Shown: piece after piece, positions 1 to 5,067 of the stretch
How positions within the stretch are numbered: the stretch's first letter is position 1
Layout: each line of letters begins with the position of its first letter
Source of the DNA: a virus
Direction: 5' to 3' (one strand)
IMG/VR virus record: IMGVR_UViG_3300030061_003235
Location: 1 to 34,820 of that record
Length of the DNA: 34,820 nucleotides
Translations under genes and position numbers: made by a program
Notes under the pieces: generated by a model
Seen by the model: the letters and a program-made list of their open reading frames with translations, nothing else
The model's database searches: none
Told to the model about the DNA's origin: nothing

Positions 1-219
1 ATGTTGGCAGTCAGTTTAGTTGCAGGGTCATTTCTAGTAATTGGTGCCCTGATTGTCGGTTGTATGCTAGGATGGGTGCTTAGAGAATATATGATGTATC
101 ACCATGATCGTCAAGAGCAACCAGTTCTACACCCTGAGATGTACGATGAGAACGGCAATATTCTCCCCGACTCTTTAATCGCTTTCCGTTTTGAGGATGA
201 CGATGACTCTGAAGATTAA
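1..219 (+). CDS. Small membrane protein with acidic tail, conserved cyanophage type
   Basis: This 72-residue protein has one strong hydrophobic segment at about residues 3-28 (valine, leucine, isoleucine and glycine rich), followed by a polar part and a very acidic C-terminus (FEDDDDSED). It therefore looks like a single-pass inner-membrane protein with a cytoplasmic or periplasmic tail. The segment YDENGNILPDSLIAFRFED resembles small cyanophage proteins of unknown function as I remember them. The window begins exactly at the ATG, so the ribosome binding site cannot be seen and a longer N-terminus cannot be excluded. The next gene follows after 15 bases, suggesting co-transcription. No function can be assigned. 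Confidence 0.7.
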   Translation: MLAVSLVAGSFLVIGALIVGCMLGWVLREYMMYHHDRQEQPVLHPEMYDENGNILPDSLIAFRFEDDDDSED

Positions 220-234
220 TCCCTAATTGAATTC

Positions 235-684
235 ATGGCTAAATTACCCCCACATCCGCTCCAATCTGAAATTTTGCAAGCGGTGTCAAGTGCAAAAACT
301 AAAGCAGCAAAAATCAACCTACTCAAGGAACACAGATCTCCTGCTTTAGTTTCCTTATTTGTATGGAATTTCGATGATAGTATCGAAAGTGCTTTACCTG
401 ACGGTGAAGTTCCTTACACACCAAATGACTCGCCTAGTGTTGACTCACAGAGCAAACTAGCAAGTCAGTATAGGACTCTCTATAATTATGTAAAAGGGGG
501 TAATGACACTCTCAAGAGAACTCGTAGAGAATCTCTGTTTATTGAATTGTTGGAGTCGCTACACCCCGACGAGGCAGAACTCATCTGTTTGGTTAAAGAC
601 AAACAAATGAGTAAAAAATACCGTATTACACATAATGTTATTAAGGAAGCATATCCTGATGTTGACTGGGGGAATCGTCGTTGA
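235..684 (+). CDS. Conserved cyanophage protein, unknown function (possibly DUF6433)
   Basis: This 149-residue soluble protein has no signal peptide or membrane segment. The N-terminus (KTKAAKINLLKEH around residues 22-34) and the C-terminal half (TRRESLFIELLESLHPDEAELICLV, roughly residues 95-120) look helical. The latter resembles a family of T4-like phage proteins of unknown function that I associate, without being able to check, with DUF6433. The stop codon overlaps the TTG start of the next gene, which argues for translational coupling. In related phages this type of gene sits among replication genes, but no catalytic motif is visible here and no biochemical role should be inferred. Confidence 0.75.
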   Translation: MAKLPPHPLQSEILQAVSSAKTKAAKINLLKEHRSPALVSLFVWNFDDSIESALPDGEVPYTPNDSPSVDSQSKLASQYRTLYNYVKGGNDTLKRTRRESLFIELLESLHPDEAELICLVKDKQMSKKYRITHNVIKEAYPDVDWGNRR

Positions 685-947
685 GTAAAGTACAAGTCTT
701 ATTTGAAGATTGTGATCCCGAGTTGGCAAAAGACAAAAAATTGCCATACTCGGCCTTTCTAATCGAATATCGTGATGAAGAGGGTCATAAAAAATATGAC
801 ATCTCATCTGCATATAAACAAGTAGATCTTTTTGATCATTACTGGGATAAGTATAAGACAGGATTCATCGGTTGGAAACAGACCGAGGGTAATGTCAATC
901 CAAAAATGTATGGATATAAAAGTCCTGCATCAAAATCCAAAAAATAA
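681..947 (+). CDS. Small conserved hypothetical protein, TTG start
   Basis: This 88-residue polar protein starts at TTG, and TTGA overlaps the stop of the preceding gene. No ATG is available near the start and the reading frame is well filled. Its C-terminus is lysine and serine rich (SPASKSKK). The sequence is rich in Lys, Asp, Tyr and Trp, has no membrane segment, and gives no recognisable motif. A hairpin with a T-run follows immediately, so this gene probably ends the first small operon (1-947). Function unknown. Confidence 0.7.
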   Translation: MSKVQVLFEDCDPELAKDKKLPYSAFLIEYRDEEGHKKYDISSAYKQVDLFDHYWDKYKTGFIGWKQTEGNVNPKMYGYKSPASKSKK

Positions 948-951
948 TCCC

Positions 952-984
952 AAATATCGGGTAAAAAAATCCCAGATATTTTTT
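952..984 (+). terminator. Rho-independent terminator after 681-947
   Basis: AAATATC-GGG at 952-961 pairs with CCC (971-973) and GATATTT (975-981), with one bulged A at 974, a 9-base A-rich loop and a T-run at 979-984. It stands 5 bases after the stop codon and before the next promoter, as expected of an intrinsic terminator. The A/T-rich lower stem makes it weaker than the hairpins at 1510 and 5986. Confidence 0.6.
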
Positions 985-1029
985 GAACTGTAGGGTTTTC
1001 AAAAACGGTTCATGTTGATACGAACACAC

Positions 1030-1058
1030 TTGACTAAATAATGTCAGTGGTCTATAAT
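1030..1058 (+). promoter_or_regulatory. Sigma70-type promoter with an overlapping late motif
   Basis: The -35 box TTGACT (1030-1035) and the perfect -10 box TATAAT (1053-1058) are separated by 17 bases. The expected transcription start is near 1065. A T4-type late motif CTAAATA (1034-1040) overlaps the end of the -35 box, so the same spot could be used by both host sigma factor and phage gp55. GGTC (1049-1052) and GACC (1061-1064) form an inverted repeat around the -10 box. It lies 61 bases upstream of the next start codon. Confidence 0.75.
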
Positions 1059-1067
1059 GAGACCTGT

Positions 1068-1118
1068 CGTTCATCCCTTCGGGGACGCAAGTAAGTCGCG
1101 GAACGGAGCGTTCATCCC
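1068..1118 (+). promoter_or_regulatory. Structured 5' leader element
   Basis: The leader starts about three bases after the predicted transcription start. It can fold into a compact three-way junction: CGTTC (1068-1072) with GAACG (1101-1105); TCCC (1074-1077) with GGGA (1082-1085), closed by a TTCG tetraloop; and CGC (1086-1088) with GCG (1098-1100). The 10-base sequence CGTTCATCCC occurs twice, at 1068-1077 and 1109-1118, the second copy ending directly at the ATG. The purine stretch GGAACGGAG (1100-1108), the likely ribosome binding site, is partly inside the fold. The role is inferred; the pairings and repeats are read directly. Confidence 0.45.
1082..1107 (+). repeat. Direct repeat copy 1: GGGACGCAA-N9-GGAACGGA
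   Basis: The first copy of a split element: GGGACGCAA, nine variable bases, then GGAACGGA. It lies in the leader just upstream of the small gene at 1119. The second copy, with the same spacer length, is at 1264-1289. Confidence 0.7.
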
Positions 1119-1280
1119 ATGGTAGATATATTACTATATTCAACTATTGCCTGTGCTGATGCCGATGCTATTATGCTGAGGATGAAAGCAAATGAGAATA
1201 TTCCTCATGAGGTAAAAGTTGAGTTAGTTGAAACCGTAAAGGAATCAACACCATACTGCTATTGGGACGCAAACGACTAA
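1119..1280 (+). CDS. Small conserved cyanophage protein ending in WDAND
   Basis: This 53-residue ORF runs from ATG at 1119 to TAA at 1278. The protein has a hydrophobic start (MVDILLYSTIACADADAIML) and a charged middle, and ends in CYWDAND. It resembles very short proteins of marine T4-like phages, often found behind early promoters, as I remember them. The GGAACGGAG ribosome binding site lies 10 bases upstream. The last codons (Trp-Asp-Ala-Asn-Asp) are themselves encoded by the second copy of the GGGACGCAA repeat. Two cysteines (11 and 47) are present but form no known motif. Function unknown. Confidence 0.65.
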   Translation: MVDILLYSTIACADADAIMLRMKANENIPHEVKVELVETVKESTPYCYWDAND

Positions 1281-1289
1281 AGGAACGGA
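1264..1289 (+). repeat. Direct repeat copy 2: GGGACGCAA-N9-GGAACGGA
   Basis: The second copy of the split element seen at 1082-1107, with identical outer blocks and the same nine-base spacing but a different spacer sequence. It overlaps the 3' end and stop codon of the small gene at 1119-1280 and lies 32 bases before the next start codon. Confidence 0.7.
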
Positions 1290-1321
1290 CCTAAAAATCC
1301 AACTACTTTAGGAGTAAACAA

Positions 1322-1489
1322 ATGAACACACTTAACCTCATTCGCAAGCAGATCCAAAAGTCTTCTGCATTGCATGACGCGCAGATCTCTCACACTACCT
1401 ATCGTGGTGTGAAGTATGATACTCGCTGTGTTGAGAGTAAGGACACTCACGGTACATTTTGCTATCGCGGTGAAACTTACACAAAGTGA
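1322..1489 (+). CDS. DUF4278-like small protein
   Basis: This 55-residue protein has two YRG motifs (TYRGVKYDTR near residue 27 and CYRGETYTK at the C-terminus). These recall DUF4278, a family of very short cyanobacterial and cyanophage proteins of unknown function with the pattern YRG-x-x-Y. A strong ribosome binding site AGGAG (1310-1314) stands 7 bases before the ATG. The gene forms a two-gene unit with 1119-1280 between the promoter at 1030 and the terminator at 1510, consistent with early expression from a host-type promoter. No catalytic residues are visible. Confidence 0.7.
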   Translation: MNTLNLIRKQIQKSSALHDAQISHTTYRGVKYDTRCVESKDTHGTFCYRGETYTK

Positions 1490-1509
1490 TCACGCTTACA
1501 TATAATCGG

Positions 1510-1537
1510 GGAGGGGCTTGACGCTCCTCCTTTTTTT
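1510..1537 (+). terminator. Strong rho-independent terminator
   Basis: GGAGGGGC (1510-1517) pairs with GCTCCTCC (1523-1530) around a TTGAC loop: eight pairs, one of them G-U. Seven T residues follow at 1531-1537. It ends the short transcript of 1119-1489. Confidence 0.9.
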
Positions 1538-1564
1538 ATGTAAAATGGTTGAAACGAAAATTTT

Positions 1565-1732
1565 ATGGATAGAGTAGTTTTGAAAGGTCTGGTTCGGACC
1601 CTTAAAGCATTGATTCTAGAATTAGAATCAGAAGTTTTTGCAGACAAAGACGCTTATGTAGATAAGCGTGAAAATTATGATGATCCAGTAGAATATTTTG
1701 GAGAAGGAGACGATGACGGATATCCAGACTGA
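1565..1732 (+). CDS. Small acidic conserved cyanophage protein
   Basis: This 55-residue ORF begins with a helical basic-hydrophobic part (MDRVVLKGLVRTLKALILELESEVF) and ends with an acidic tail (GEGDDDGYPD). It resembles other short cyanophage proteins of unknown function. No strong ribosome binding site precedes the ATG. Its last 20 bases overlap the start of the next gene, and it opens a run of overlapping genes reaching through thyX. No function can be assigned. Confidence 0.6.
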   Translation: MDRVVLKGLVRTLKALILELESEVFADKDAYVDKRENYDDPVEYFGEGDDDGYPD

Positions 1733-1970
1733 TTGGAGATATACTCCCGAAAAAATGGAGGTCAGAGAGAAGTCTTTGGCACTCTTACTGAAGCGTTACG
1801 GTAGTGACTTGAATTCTGATGGTTCCCCTAAATATTCAAACCAGAGCATATATGCGTGTGCCCATGATTGGGTATCCCAAGGAAATATGATCACACACGG
1901 AATTATTAAGTATTACGAGGTCTATTATGCGGATGAAAGATACGATTCGTCTAACCAAGGAGGCACTTAA
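1713..1970 (+). CDS. Conserved hypothetical protein
   Basis: This 85-residue protein starts at ATG 1713, chosen over an in-frame TTG at 1698 because AGAAGGAGA stands just upstream. The sequence contains the helical segment VREKSLALLLKRYG and the segment NQSIYACAHDWVSQGN, with a C-terminal acidic and tyrosine-rich end (YYEVYYADERYD). There is no membrane segment or known catalytic motif. It overlaps both neighbours, so it is probably co-translated with them in the operon leading to thyX. Function unknown. Confidence 0.65.
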   Translation: MTDIQTDWRYTPEKMEVREKSLALLLKRYGSDLNSDGSPKYSNQSIYACAHDWVSQGNMITHGIIKYYEVYYADERYDSSNQGGT

Positions 1971-2109
1971 ACAACCCTGGTTATATTCAGAAGCAGAATT
2001 GCTATACATGAGGAAGGCGAGAAAACGCGCCAAGAAAGGATTGAAATTAAAACACATGAGAGGAATGAATGGAACAAGTGACACTGCTGCAAGCGACTCC
2101 GAATCCTGA
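1927..2109 (+). CDS. Small basic hypothetical protein
   Basis: This 60-residue protein is highly basic in its middle (MRKARKRAKKGLKLKHMR) and has the motif KDTIRLTKEALKQPWLYSEAELLYM, a type seen in short cyanophage proteins. GAGG at 1917-1920 favours ATG 1927; an ATG at 1933 is also possible. It overlaps the preceding gene by 44 bases and thyX by 41. The C-terminal serine-rich tail is encoded within the thyX start region and may be a by-product of the overlap. The basic character suggests nucleic-acid contact, but this is inference only. Confidence 0.6.
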   Translation: MRMKDTIRLTKEALKQPWLYSEAELLYMRKARKRAKKGLKLKHMRGMNGTSDTAASDSES

Positions 2110-2707
2110 AGAAACAATGGCGTATATCGCCAGAGTATCAAATCCAAAAAATCAGGATAATCCTAGTTTTGAAGGATTGTTGAAATATTGTATTAAACAT
2201 GGTCACTGGTCAGTGTTTGAGCAAGCATATATGACCCTAGAAATTGAAACTTCTAGGGCAATCGCGGCTCAAATCTTGAGGCACCGTAGTTTCACATATC
2301 AAGAGTTTTCTCAACGGTATGCTGATTCTACCTTGCTGTCAAAAAGTATTCCTTTACCAAAACTTCGCAGACAAGATACTAAGAATCGTCAAAACTCTAT
2401 CGATGATGTTGATCCTTTTGTTAATCAACAATTTGAGATGGCCATGCAGAGGTATTTTGATGAAGGTCTTGATCTGTACAAGACTATGTTAGACAAGGGA
2501 ATTGCCAAGGAATGCGCCAGGATGGTGCTTCCCCTCGCCGTACCTACCAGAATCTACATGACAGGCTCATGTCGCTCCTGGATCCATTATATCGCCCTTA
2601 GAAGCGCCAATGGCACTCAGGCAGAACACATGGATATTGCTAATCAAGCAAAAGTTATCTTCTGCGAGCAGTATCCTACTGTCGGAAAGGCGATGGATTG
2701 GTGCTGA
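2069..2707 (+). CDS. thyX: Flavin-dependent thymidylate synthase ThyX
   Basis: ThyX makes dTMP from dUMP using methylene-tetrahydrofolate, FAD and NADPH, supplying thymidine for phage replication. The 212-residue length fits the family. The ThyX signature RHR-x7-S-x-R is visible as RHRSFTYQEFSQR at residues 71-83, where it binds substrate and flavin. A second conserved region near the C-terminus (TGSCRSWIHYIALRSANGTQAEHMDIA) matches the family's R-x-x-x-x-F/Y-x-x-R region. The ribosome binding site GAGAGGA lies 5 bases upstream of ATG 2069. It replaces the ThyA-type enzyme (td) of T4, as is usual in marine cyanophages. The gene ends a run of overlapping small genes. Confidence 0.95.
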   Translation: MEQVTLLQATPNPEETMAYIARVSNPKNQDNPSFEGLLKYCIKHGHWSVFEQAYMTLEIETSRAIAAQILRHRSFTYQEFSQRYADSTLLSKSIPLPKLRRQDTKNRQNSIDDVDPFVNQQFEMAMQRYFDEGLDLYKTMLDKGIAKECARMVLPLAVPTRIYMTGSCRSWIHYIALRSANGTQAEHMDIANQAKVIFCEQYPTVGKAMDWC

Positions 2708-2713
2708 TAAATA
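2706..2713 (+). promoter_or_regulatory. Late promoter motif GATAAATA
   Basis: GATAAATA at 2706-2713 matches the T4-type late -10 element and stands 21 bases before the ATG at 2734. It overlaps the thyX stop codon. No -35 box is expected for gp55-type promoters. Confidence 0.6.
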
Positions 2714-2733
2714 AATTTGTGTAAATTATTGTT

Positions 2734-2988
2734 ATGGCTACCTACCCTATAGTTAACAAAAACACTGGTGAGCAAAAAGAAGTAGTTCTTAGTGTTCACG
2801 ATTGGCCTCAGTGGTGCGAAGACAATCCAGATTGGAAGAGAGATTGGTCTGATCCTTCTACATGCCCCTCTCCTGGAGAGGTTGGTGAATGGAAAGACAA
2901 ACTCCGTATTTCCAAACCTGGATGGAATGAAGTCCTGCGTAATGCAGAAAAAACGGGTCAAAACCGCCAAAAACTAACCCTCGATTAA
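2734..2988 (+). CDS. Conserved cyanophage protein, W/D-rich
   Basis: This 84-residue soluble protein is rich in Trp, Asp and Pro (VHDWPQWCEDNPDWKRDWSDPSTCP). As I remember them, similar small proteins in marine T4-like phages begin with YPxxNKxTGEQKEV and are sometimes compared with FmdB-like regulatory proteins. Only two cysteines are present (residues 28 and 44), not a full zinc ribbon, so that comparison is weak. A late promoter motif lies 21 bases upstream, and phoH follows after 4 bases. Function unknown. Confidence 0.7.
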   Translation: MATYPIVNKNTGEQKEVVLSVHDWPQWCEDNPDWKRDWSDPSTCPSPGEVGEWKDKLRISKPGWNEVLRNAEKTGQNRQKLTLD

Positions 2989-2992
2989 CCTT

Positions 2993-3742
2993 ATGCCTAG
3001 AAAGAGAAAGTCCGAACCAGTCGGCGCTGGATTGACTGCTAAGCAGATGAGAAGGAAGAAACCAATCAACACTGATTTTCTTGTTGATATTCAACCTCTA
3101 ACGGATAATCAAAATATTTTATTTAAGGACTACTCTGAAGGAAAGAATATCTTTGCCTATGGTGCAGCAGGTACAGGTAAAACCTTTATCGTTCTGTACA
3201 ACGCGCTTAAGGATGTTCTTGACGAATATTCCCCTTTCCAAAAAATATACATTGTCCGTTCTTTAGTCTCTACTAGAGAGATTGGTTTTCTTCCTGGAGA
3301 CCATGAGGATAAGTCTGCCCTTTACCAAATTCCTTATAAGAATATGGTGAAGTATATGTTTGAGATGCCTACAGCAGCAGATTTTGAGATGCTGTATGGT
3401 AATCTCAAATCACAAGAAACTATCTCATTCTGGTCTACCTCATTCATCCGTGGAACCACTCTTGATGACGCAATTGTTATCGTTGATGAGTGTCAAAACT
3501 TGAATTTTCATGAATTAGATAGTATAATCACAAGGGTAGGTGAGAATACTAAGATCCACTTCTGTGGTGATGCTACCCAAACTGACCTAACCAAAACTTA
3601 TGAGCGTAATGGTATCTTGGATTTCATGAAGATCCTGGAACAAATGCCATCATTCGCTACTATTGAATTCGGTGTGGATGACATCGTTCGTTCTGGTCTT
3701 TGTAAAGAATATCTCGCTACTAAATTGGCACTCGGTATGTAA
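2993..3742 (+). CDS. phoH: PhoH-like P-loop ATPase
   Basis: The 249-residue protein is a PhoH family ATPase, a marker gene of marine phages. The Walker A motif GAAGTGKT is at residues 57-64, and the Walker B segment IVIVDECQN is at 161-169. Between them lies the PhoH-typical VRSLVSTREIGFLPG region. Host PhoH belongs to the phosphate-starvation regulon in Escherichia coli; the phage role is unresolved and may concern RNA metabolism. A basic N-terminal extension (about 25 residues, PRKRKSEP) precedes the ATPase domain. It is coupled to the next gene by a TAATG overlap. The family call is secure, the role is not. Confidence 0.93.
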   Translation: MPRKRKSEPVGAGLTAKQMRRKKPINTDFLVDIQPLTDNQNILFKDYSEGKNIFAYGAAGTGKTFIVLYNALKDVLDEYSPFQKIYIVRSLVSTREIGFLPGDHEDKSALYQIPYKNMVKYMFEMPTAADFEMLYGNLKSQETISFWSTSFIRGTTLDDAIVIVDECQNLNFHELDSIITRVGENTKIHFCGDATQTDLTKTYERNGILDFMKILEQMPSFATIEFGVDDIVRSGLCKEYLATKLALGM

Positions 3743-4401
3743 TGTTTAATCATCTTGAAATTGAACTCCCTCGTTTAGAGAGAAACACCATTGATGGTGT
3801 AAGATATTATGAAACTCCTAATACAAAGATGGTATCCATTACCTCTATTATTAGTTTTTATAATAGAGAAATCTTCGTCAAGTGGCGTAAAAGAGTTGGA
3901 GAAGAGGCAGCAAATCTAAAGACCAGACTTGCTACGAGTCGTGGCACTGATATGCACACGCTTACAGAGAATTACCTTAAGAATAACAATCTCCCCAAGG
4001 TAAAGCCTCTTCCTGATTTTCTGTTTAAGATTGCTAAACCCGATCTAAACAAAATCAATAACATTCACACTCTAGAAGGATCACTCTACAGTGAGCAACT
4101 GGGCGTTGCTGGCACTGTAGACTGTATCGCTGAGTATGAGGGAGAATTAGCAGTTATTGACTTTAAGACATCGGCAAAACCAAAACCACTAGCGTGGATT
4201 GAAGGTTACTTTGTCCAATGTGCTGCTTATGCTTGCATGTACTATGAACTCACTGGCACACCCGTTAAGAAATTTGTTATTATAATGGCATGTGAAAATG
4301 GGGATTGCAAAGTGTATGAGGAATATGATAAACTTAAGTACATGAAGTTACTTACCAAATACATCAGAAACTTCGCAGAGTATCACTTAAATGGAAAATG
4401 A
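3742..4401 (+). CDS. PD-(D/E)XK family exonuclease (RecB/Cas4-like)
   Basis: This 219-residue protein has the core of the PD-(D/E)XK nuclease fold: an upstream GTDMH (H72), GTVD (D127), IDFK (D140 and K142), and a following Q/Y helix segment (VQCAAYACMYY, about residues 158-168) as in RecB-type exonucleases. The spacing between GTVD and DFK matches family members that cut DNA with Mg2+. It is widespread in cyanophages, where it is annotated simply as exonuclease. It could act in recombination or host DNA breakdown. It is coupled to phoH by a one-base overlap and overlaps the start of gp33 by 11 bases. Confidence 0.85.
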   Translation: MFNHLEIELPRLERNTIDGVRYYETPNTKMVSITSIISFYNREIFVKWRKRVGEEAANLKTRLATSRGTDMHTLTENYLKNNNLPKVKPLPDFLFKIAKPDLNKINNIHTLEGSLYSEQLGVAGTVDCIAEYEGELAVIDFKTSAKPKPLAWIEGYFVQCAAYACMYYELTGTPVKKFVIIMACENGDCKVYEEYDKLKYMKLLTKYIRNFAEYHLNGK

Positions 4402-4645
4402 ACTAACAAAAGCTTTGGGCAAAAAATTTATGAATGCCGCAAAGTTTTCTTTGGAGATTGAATCTCTCGTACTAAAAGAAAAGATTAATTACATTGAGGC
4501 AATTGTTCTTTTTTGTGAAGAAAATAGTATAGAAGTAGATTCTATTAATAAACTAATTTCTAAACCTTTAAAGGAGAAACTGAAGCGCGATGCTCAGGAT
4601 CTTAATTTTATGAAAAAGACCACTAGAGCAAAGTTACCGCTCTAA
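4391..4645 (+). CDS. gp33: Late-transcription coactivator gp33
   Basis: gp33 bridges the host RNA polymerase flap and the phage sliding clamp, activating late promoters read by the gp55 sigma factor. This 84-residue protein matches the cyanophage gp33 pattern: FSLEIESLVLKEKINYIEAIVLFCEEN (about residues 16-42), then a SKPLKEKLKRDA helix and the conserved C-terminus MKKTTRAKLPL. It overlaps the nuclease gene upstream. Its presence agrees with the many CTAAATA/GATAAATA/TATAAATA motifs in the window, which would be its target promoters together with gp55 and gp45, both outside the window. Confidence 0.85.
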   Translation: MENELTKALGKKFMNAAKFSLEIESLVLKEKINYIEAIVLFCEENSIEVDSINKLISKPLKEKLKRDAQDLNFMKKTTRAKLPL

Positions 4646-4648
4646 ATA
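4642..4648 (+). promoter_or_regulatory. Late promoter motif CTAAATA
   Basis: CTAAATA at 4642-4648 overlaps the gp33 stop codon and stands 18 bases before ATG 4666. It has the same sequence as the motifs before talC and before the fiber operon. Confidence 0.5.
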
Positions 4649-4665
4649 AAGCCAGGCAGAGAGAA

Positions 4666-4998
4666 ATGATGTCAGACTTCTTCGATTCAGAACTAGTACA
4701 AGAAGAAATTCAAGAAATTAATGAACTTCAGGAAGAAATTTATACTGAAGTGTTTTCGTTTGATAAATTAGATCGCGAAGATAAAATTGAGCACATTGAC
4801 AAACTTGACCTTCTCCTTGAGAAGCAGAGAATTCTCTACACAAGAATGTCACTCTCTGACGACCCTCGCGCACAAGAAATGCGTGAGAGTGTTCGCAGAT
4901 CTGCTATCCTGATGGGATTCCCTAAGGATGTTGACTGTGGTGTTCTTTTTGCTAATATGCAGAAGACCCTCACAAAAGTCAGAGAACAGATTTCTTGA
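4666..4998 (+). CDS. DUF1825 family protein
   Basis: This 110-residue acidic helical protein starts with DFFDSELVQEE and continues with helices rich in Glu, Leu and Lys (LLLEKQRILYTRMSLSDDPRAQEMRES). This is the pattern of DUF1825, a small family shared by cyanobacteria and their phages. No function is known and no catalytic residue is visible; coiled-coil association is plausible. An ATG three bases further (4669) is an alternative start. The stop codon TGA lies inside the -35 box of the gp32 promoter, so gp32 transcription can begin independently. Confidence 0.85.
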   Translation: MMSDFFDSELVQEEIQEINELQEEIYTEVFSFDKLDREDKIEHIDKLDLLLEKQRILYTRMSLSDDPRAQEMRESVRRSAILMGFPKDVDCGVLFANMQKTLTKVREQIS

Positions 4999-5024
4999 CA
5001 CAGGGCGTGGGTCCGCCCTATAAT
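4995..5024 (+). promoter_or_regulatory. Consensus sigma70 promoter of gp32
   Basis: A perfect -35 box TTGACA (4995-5000) and perfect -10 box TATAAT (5019-5024) are separated by 18 bases. Transcription should start near 5031. The spacer contains the perfect inverted repeat AGGGCG (5002-5007) / CGCCCT (5014-5019), and GGGTC (5009-5013) with GACCC (5026-5030) flanks the -10 box, suggesting an operator. The host polymerase can read it without phage factors, giving early or middle expression of gp32. Confidence 0.9.
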
Positions 5025-5038
5025 AGACCCGAACACAA

Positions 5039-5067
5039 GCCAAATCCAATCACAGGCCAAATCTAAT
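5039..5067 (+). repeat. Direct repeat in the gp32 leader
   Basis: GCCAAATCCAAT (5039-5050) and GCCAAATCTAAT (5056-5067) match at 11 of 12 positions with a 17-base period. The second copy runs into the ATG of gp32. The leader is A/C-rich and should be unstructured, and only a weak CAGG ribosome binding site is seen. This may be the site for autogenous translational control by gp32. Confidence 0.55.

Noticed and set aside
1501-1506. TATAAT inside the region before the terminator at 1510
   Set aside because: The only upstream box at a fitting distance (TTACAC) is poor and a strong terminator follows within four bases, so a promoter here would make no useful transcript.
1698-1712. TTG start extending the gene at 1713 by five codons
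   Set aside because: The extension MEKET is the ribosome binding site region (GAGAAGGAGA) itself; ATG 1713 is better placed.
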